DNA of 10,033 nt from an uncultured Clostridia bacterium (GTDB lineage: Bacteria; Bacillota; Clostridia; Oscillospirales; Acutalibacteraceae): positions 1-10,033 of the forward strand of contig CALEIS010000119.1 of assembly GCA_937877675.1 (NCBI GenBank), in the 5' to 3' direction. The position numbers and the translations under genes were made by a program. Positions within the stretch are counted from its first letter, which is position 1, and the number at the start of each line of letters is the position of its first letter. Shown piece after piece: positions 6,216 to 10,033 of this stretch. Below the pieces are notes generated by a model. It was not told where the DNA came from and did no database searches. It worked only from the letters and a program-made list of their open reading frames with translations.

Positions 6216-6998
6216 TTATAGTAATTTTTTAAGAGTTTCCATAGCAAATGTCAGTTCATTATCACTTTCATAGCCATTTTCATACAATTCAATAATGTAA
6301 TCACCTTGATAATTAAGCTCTTTCATCATACTGAAAAATCTTGCAAAATCAAAATTTCCATTTTTACATGGTACAAAGCAATCCTTTTCACTATTATGGT
6401 CGCTTATATGAATATGACGGATATATTTATGGAGTTTTCTTGCAAATTCAAATGGGTCAATACCAGTTCTGACGGACTGTTTTATATCAAAAACCATATT
6501 GAAATCGTCACCGATATACTCACCCATACGAAGAAGCAAATCCGGACTTTCACTACGATAATGTACGACATTTTCTTGACAGATTTTTAGTCCTTCTGAT
6601 TTTCCCATAAGAGTTAATTCACCAAATCTATGGAAGTATTCTTCATCTTCGATACTACCTGGTTTTTTGATTCCGTGCATTACTAGAATTTCTGCACCAA
6701 GAGTGTGCATCACATCAAAATGGCGTTTGAATGATGTATCTTTTGCTTCAAAAAATCTTCTTTTATATGAACTGAAGAGATGGAAAGACTCTGTAAAAGA
6801 CCCCATAGTGTGAACAGATGCCACTTTTACACCATAGGACTTGCAAATATCTGCCATATTCTTTACAAATTCAGGTTGAAACTCCGAATTTGCATTCATA
6901 AATATCTCTATTGTTTTAGCACCTGTTTCACAAGCTCTCAAAACTGATTTTTCGGTTTCAAGAGGATAAAAACAGGCTGAGGATAAACCTATATCCAT
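6216..6998 (-). CDS. Sugar phosphate isomerase/epimerase-type TIM-barrel protein
   Basis: The protein has 260 residues, covering a full xylose isomerase-like TIM barrel (the AP endonuclease 2 superfamily, COG1082 type). Strand-end motifs and likely metal ligands are visible in order: ASVHTMG (H63), LVMHGI (H108), ICQENV (E142), VFDIKQS (D171), IRHIHISDHN (H195, H197, D200) and YIIELYEN (E237). E142, D171, H197 and E237 would form the metal site. Relatives isomerise or epimerise sugars and cyclitols (IolE, IolI, tagatose epimerase types); the substrate cannot be told from sequence. It lies 9 bp after the transglutaminase gene, and its ribosome binding site AAAGGTGA overlaps that gene's stop codon, so the two are translationally linked. 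It is the last gene of the ATP-grasp operon and not part of the usual triad. It has no signal peptide and is cytoplasmic. Confidence 0.85.
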   Translation of the reverse strand: MDIGLSSACFYPLETEKSVLRACETGAKTIEIFMNANSEFQPEFVKNMADICKSYGVKVASVHTMGSFTESFHLFSSYKRRFFEAKDTSFKRHFDVMHTLGAEILVMHGIKKPGSIEDEEYFHRFGELTLMGKSEGLKICQENVVHYRSESPDLLLRMGEYIGDDFNMVFDIKQSVRTGIDPFEFARKLHKYIRHIHISDHNSEKDCFVPCKNGNFDFARFFSMMKELNYQGDYIIELYENGYESDNELTFAMETLKKLL

Positions 6999-7007
6999 AA
7001 TATTAAA

Positions 7008-7784
7008 TCACCTTTTTGTTACTTTAAGACCTACTGTCTGTGTCTGCATTCCGCCACCTGTTAAAAGTCCACGATTTATGCCACAATCGGCAAAATCACG
7101 ACCACGGCTAATGATAATATAATTTTCATCAGCAAGTCTGTTGTTTGTTGGGTCAACACCGTGCCAGTTTCCATCGTGAAAAACCTCAACCCAAGCGTGA
7201 GTTTCACCCTCACCAACCATCATACCGACAACATAACGGCAAGGGATACCCGCCTTACGAAGGAGTGCCAAAAGAATATGAGAATAGTCCTGACACACAC
7301 CTGCACCATTGAGTAATGCTTCTTCTGCTGTTGTTATAACACTTGTTGAGCCTGATTTATACACGATATTTGCACGGATTGCTCTTGTGAATTTAAGTGC
7401 AGTATCAACAGCATCTGAGGATATACCAACCTGAATTCTGTCAAACATTCTGTCTAACTCTGCACCACATTTTGTGTAATGAGTAGGATATTTGTAAACA
7501 GGATTAAGGTCATCTTCAGGAGTTATATGCTTTCCTGTTGTAACTGTGCCTGTAACATCAACAGTAAATTCATTATGCATTGTTACAATTCTGTCTGTTA
7601 CAAGAATATTACCAAAGCCATCGTGAGAGTAGGTCAATTCATTTTCAGGAAAAACTGTAACTTTAATATCTTCAATATGCTGACTTTCACATTCCAAAGG
7701 AATACAACGAAGAGTGTAACAATGTTTGATAACAGGCATTGAAAATTTAATTGACATATTATAAGTAAAATCCAAAATTGCCAT
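7008..7784 (-). CDS. Cytoplasmic transglutaminase-like peptidase of the ATP-grasp operon
   Basis: The protein has 258 residues with no signal peptide. Residues 1-90 form the beta-rich N-terminal domain typical of bacterial transglutaminase-like proteins of the COG1305 type. The catalytic core spans about 120-225: C164 in GAGVCQDYSHI, H196 in GETHAWVEVF and D211 in WHGVDPTNN, a complete triad. The tail FADCGINRGLLTGGG matches the family's conserved end. In the known ATP-grasp/alpha-E/transglutaminase triad this protein is predicted, from comparative genomics, to cleave or rearrange the amide-bonded product of the ATP-grasp partner; direct biochemical proof is scarce. The ATG lies 1 nt after the alpha-E stop codon, with GGGGTG 7 nt upstream inside that gene, which shows tight coupling. 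It is only distantly like the secreted dockerin transglutaminase at 4195-5667. Confidence 0.92.
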   Translation of the reverse strand: MAILDFTYNMSIKFSMPVIKHCYTLRCIPLECESQHIEDIKVTVFPENELTYSHDGFGNILVTDRIVTMHNEFTVDVTGTVTTGKHITPEDDLNPVYKYPTHYTKCGAELDRMFDRIQVGISSDAVDTALKFTRAIRANIVYKSGSTSVITTAEEALLNGAGVCQDYSHILLALLRKAGIPCRYVVGMMVGEGETHAWVEVFHDGNWHGVDPTNNRLADENYIIISRGRDFADCGINRGLLTGGGMQTQTVGLKVTKR

Positions 7785-7785
7785 A

Positions 7786-8472
7786 TTACATCACCCCTGT
7801 TACGAAAAGTTGACACAATTCATTTTGAATTGAAATTTTATAAGGCTTATAATCATCCTCTTCAAGAATCATTCGAGTAAGTCTTTCAATAGAATGAGTA
7901 TTAAAATCAATTCCCACCTTATAAAGTCTGTTAAGCATTATTGAGAATTCTTTTCTCATCATTTCGATAGGATAGTCAAGTCTTGTATATAAATCAAGTC
8001 GTTCAATGCTTCTACCAAATTTTAATATATTTCTTGAAACCTCTGCTTCAATATTATCGTCAGCACTACCCCAAAATGCGAAAATCCAATCAGTTACTTC
8101 TTGCACTTTAAGAAGTGGTGCATTACTGCTACTGCTTTTTTCCATAATGTCAACTGCAAGTTGAAGATATGAAAGAGTATCGGAAGAAATTACATTTCTC
8201 ATTTCAACTGCATTATCGTAAGCATGAAGAAGACTTGAATAAATTGACGCAGGGTCATTTGAATCAAACAAAAATGAACTGATAAACTCCTGACGACAAG
8301 AATAGTTATTTGCAATTCCAAGTCTGCGACAGAAATTTATGTATTCTTCATCATTTAAATCAATCATAATATCGTAACATTCTGTAAAGGCTTTAAGAGT
8401 TGTGAAAACTCTCTCAACATATCGTCCAAGCCAGAAAAGATTGTCACTTGATTTTATCGAGATAACACCCAT
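7786..8472 (-). CDS. Alpha-E domain protein (COG2307/DUF403 type)
   Basis: The protein has 228 residues, is all-helical by composition, and has no signal peptide. Three family signatures appear in order: NLFWLGRYVERV (11-22), NAVEMRNVIS (87-96) and GRSIERLDLYTRL (153-165). The two G-R-x-x-E-R repeats are diagnostic of alpha-E domains. As I recall, the family is usually around 300 residues, so this copy is compact, but both ends look intact. The molecular role is unproven; it is thought to partner the ATP-grasp enzyme encoded just upstream. The gene overlaps the end of that gene by 19 nt. A strong GGGAGGAGG lies 12 nt before the ATG, a little far, but no better start exists nearby that keeps the N-terminal motif. 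Confidence 0.88.
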   Translation of the reverse strand: MGVISIKSSDNLFWLGRYVERVFTTLKAFTECYDIMIDLNDEEYINFCRRLGIANNYSCRQEFISSFLFDSNDPASIYSSLLHAYDNAVEMRNVISSDTLSYLQLAVDIMEKSSSSNAPLLKVQEVTDWIFAFWGSADDNIEAEVSRNILKFGRSIERLDLYTRLDYPIEMMRKEFSIMLNRLYKVGIDFNTHSIERLTRMILEEDDYKPYKISIQNELCQLFVTGVM

Positions 8473-9767
8473 GTGTCTTTAAAGCCTCCTCCCTGTGAAG
8501 AATTAACTACGAATGAATTTGCATCCTTTGAGAATCGTGTAAGACCACTTTTCCAAACAACAGGCTCTTCACCTGTAAGGACAAATGCACGTAAATCTGC
8601 TTTTCTTTCAGTCCAAGCACCATTTTCAACAACTTTTAAGTCATTGAACTGAATAACCTCTTGTGCTATGAATCTTCGTGGCTCTTTCTGTATCATTTTC
8701 TTCAATTCATACACTCTTTCAAGAGATAATTCACTACCGAAAACAACACCATAGCCACCTGATTCAGCAACATCCTTGATAACAAGTTTTTGAATATTAT
8801 CAAGTACATATTTCATATCGTCTTCGTAGAAAGGAAGATATGTAGGTGCATTTGAAAGAATAGGCTCTTCACCTAAATAATATTTAATCATAGCAGGAAC
8901 ATAGTAATAAATTCCCTTATCGTCTGCAACGGAGTTGCCGGGAGCATTAACAAGTGCCACATTACCTGCACGATAAGCATCCATAATATGTGGAACACCC
9001 AGAAGTGAATCTGCACGGAATGTCATTGGGTCCATAAAGTCATCATTTATTCTGCGATAAACTGCACCAACTCGTTTTCTGCTACCAGAATATTCGCTAT
9101 AATAAAGCACATTACCCTCAACAAACAAATCCTGTGGCATGGCAAAAACTGCACCTGTTTTTTCTGCTAAATATGAATGTTCAAAGAAAGCAGAGTTAAA
9201 TCGTCCGGGAGTTAAAACAACATTTATACCACCTGTGTTTACATAATCAAGTGCATTACGGAGTAAATCACCATAATTACGATTATCAACAACAGTATTT
9301 GCACGGAATGTATCAGGACTTGCTCTACGGCAAAGTTCCCTTGCAATCATAGGATATGAAGCACCTGATGGCACACGGAGATTATCCTCAAGGACATACC
9401 AGCGCATATCATTTCCCTGAACAAGGTCAATACCTGAAATGTGAGCAAATACATCCTTTGGTGGCACAGCACCCTCACATTCCATCATATATCCCGCAGC
9501 CCCATATACAAATTCTTCAGGAATAATCTTATCCTTGATAATCTGCTTTTTGGTGTAGATATCCTTTAAGAAAATGTTGAGTGCTTTAACTCTTTGTTTA
9601 AGACCTCTTTCAAGATAGTCAAACTCATCCTTTGAAATTATACGAGGCACTGCATCAAATGGAAAAAGTCGCTCGTTAAATACATTGTTTTTGTAGATAC
9701 CGAATTTAACACCATATCGTGCTAAAAGTCGGTTTATTTCATCTGTATGTTCTATAAGTCCGTACAA
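8454..9767 (-). CDS. Circularly permuted type 2 ATP-grasp protein (COG2308 type)
   Basis: The protein has 437 residues from the TTG chosen here. Family motifs by that numbering: WYVLEDNLRVPSGASY (123-138), FNSAFFEHSYLAEKTG (190-205), VYRRINDDFMDP (236-247), NAPGNSVADDKG (275-286), the Gly-rich nucleotide loop VIKDVAESGGYGVVFG (329-344), FIAQEV (366-371), DLRAFVL (391-397) and the terminal VVNSSQGGGFKDTWVL (420-435). It is predicted to join a carboxylate to an amine at ATP cost, making a peptide-like compound; the substrate is unknown. It leads the operon, followed by alpha-E (19-nt overlap), transglutaminase and TIM barrel. Start choice: the frame is open to an ATG at 9803, but that codon overlaps a TATAAT box and lies at the predicted transcription start, whereas TTG at 9765-9767 has GGGAGTG 6 nt upstream. 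The family N-terminus (YGLIEHTDEINRLL) begins right there. Confidence 0.92.
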   Translation of the reverse strand: MYGLIEHTDEINRLLARYGVKFGIYKNNVFNERLFPFDAVPRIISKDEFDYLERGLKQRVKALNIFLKDIYTKKQIIKDKIIPEEFVYGAAGYMMECEGAVPPKDVFAHISGIDLVQGNDMRWYVLEDNLRVPSGASYPMIARELCRRASPDTFRANTVVDNRNYGDLLRNALDYVNTGGINVVLTPGRFNSAFFEHSYLAEKTGAVFAMPQDLFVEGNVLYYSEYSGSRKRVGAVYRRINDDFMDPMTFRADSLLGVPHIMDAYRAGNVALVNAPGNSVADDKGIYYYVPAMIKYYLGEEPILSNAPTYLPFYEDDMKYVLDNIQKLVIKDVAESGGYGVVFGSELSLERVYELKKMIQKEPRRFIAQEVIQFNDLKVVENGAWTERKADLRAFVLTGEEPVVWKSGLTRFSKDANSFVVNSSQGGGFKDTWVLSR

Positions 9768-9773
9768 ATTTAT

Positions 9774-9780
9774 CACTCCC
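9774..9780 (-). promoter_or_regulatory. Ribosome binding site that decides the TTG start
   Basis: GGGAGTG on the - strand lies 6 nt before the TTG at 9767. No comparable site precedes the in-frame ATG at 9803. This supports a TTG-initiated ATP-grasp protein. Confidence 0.7.
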
Positions 9781-9807
9781 AATAACAAGTTGGAATTATA
9801 CATTATA

Positions 9808-9836
9808 ATTATAAACTTTTTAAATGTTTAAGTAAA
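9808..9836 (-). promoter_or_regulatory. Promoter of the ATP-grasp/alpha-E/transglutaminase operon
   Basis: On the - strand, TTTACT (9831-9836) and a perfect TATAAT (9808-9813) have a 17-nt spacer. A second TATAAT follows at once (9802-9807), giving two alternative -10 boxes. Transcription should start near 9795-9801, leaving a leader of about 30 nt before the TTG. An inverted repeat ATATTG/CAATAT (9855-9860, 9873-9878) lies just upstream and could be an operator, though in such AT-rich DNA it may be chance. Confidence 0.7.
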
Positions 9837-9939
9837 TGAGAGAAATACACAAATATATTGACGATTTTTTGACAATATAGATATTACACAAAAAATATAA
9901 ACCCAAAAATAAATTATAATAAAACCAATTTAGTGCATC

Positions 9940-10033
9940 GTAGGGGTCGGCGGTCTTACCTGCCGGTTCGGTCGGTGTTTCTGCTTCGCAGAGGTGTCCA
10001 CCGGACACCCACACCCTCGACGACCCGCCGTTG
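9940..10033. repeat. GC-rich hairpin repeat, cut by the window end
   Basis: GC content jumps abruptly to 61 of 93 bases (9941-10033, about 66%) from strongly AT-rich flanking DNA. The stretch is packed with hairpins: CGGCGG/CC(T)GCCG (9948-9965), TCTGC/GCAGA with TTC loop (9980-9992) and GGTGTCC/GGACACC with ACC loop (9993-10009). GGTGT (9974-9978) can pair with ACACC (10011-10015) and enclose the last two hairpins in a cloverleaf-like fold. No credible gene is encoded; the open frame across it (9820-10014, - strand) has a low-complexity, repeat-derived peptide. It looks like an intergenic REP/MITE-like element of a kind common in clostridial gut bacteria. Its left end carries GTAGGGG, also present at 473-479 near the first hairpin array. 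The right end is outside the window. Confidence 0.7.

Noticed and set aside
9858..9901. Rightward promoter (TTGACG or TTGACA) into the GC-rich repeat
   Set aside because: -35-like boxes exist, but at normal spacing the -10 matches are poor and no gene follows within the window.
9820..10014. Open frame on the - strand across the right-hand repeat
   Set aside because: The peptide comes from hairpin repeat and AT-rich promoter DNA, has no ribosome binding site, and would run through the operon promoter.

Overview
The window is low-GC DNA with Gram-positive style promoters (TTGACA/TTTACT with 17-18 nt spacers to TATAAT-like boxes), strong GGAGG-type ribosome binding sites, T-tailed hairpin terminators, an nrdR gene, several Sec-signal secreted enzymes and a type I dockerin. 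Together these point to a gut-type clostridial bacterium, most likely of the Ruminococcaceae/Oscillospiraceae, probably one with a cellulosome- or amylosome-like cohesin-dockerin system. The organism assignment is inference from these traits, not from a database match.

Left part (1-2230, + strand): the C-terminal end of a GPH (MelB-type) sugar:cation symporter with its own terminator; then a 393-base gene-free stretch. That stretch is dominated by a symmetric array of small hairpins built on TGAAGTA/TACTTCA and ends in a good promoter. The promoter drives a secreted PHP-domain metallo-phosphoesterase, which is closed by a bidirectional terminator.

Middle (2236-5667, - strand): a secreted alpha/beta-hydrolase (lipase/LCAT-like) with its own promoter, and upstream of it a secreted transglutaminase-like protein ending in a dockerin. 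The dockerin gene sits 22 bp behind nrdR and probably shares the nrdR promoter, which has a near-consensus NrdR box over the predicted transcription start.

Right part (6216-9836, - strand): one tight operon reading leftwards from a promoter at 9808-9836. It encodes a circularly permuted ATP-grasp protein, an alpha-E helical protein, a cytoplasmic transglutaminase-like peptidase and a sugar-isomerase-type TIM barrel. The first three are the known conserved ATP-grasp/alpha-E/transglutaminase triad, predicted by comparative genomics to make and process an unidentified peptide or amide-linked compound. The TIM-barrel gene is an extra member whose role is open.

The far right end (9940-10033) is a GC-rich (about 66%) hairpin-rich repeat cut by the window edge. 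It differs in sequence from the first hairpin array but shares a GTAGGGG heptamer at its left end. The two hairpin elements are the least explained structures here. No tRNA, rRNA, transposase or CRISPR array is visible.
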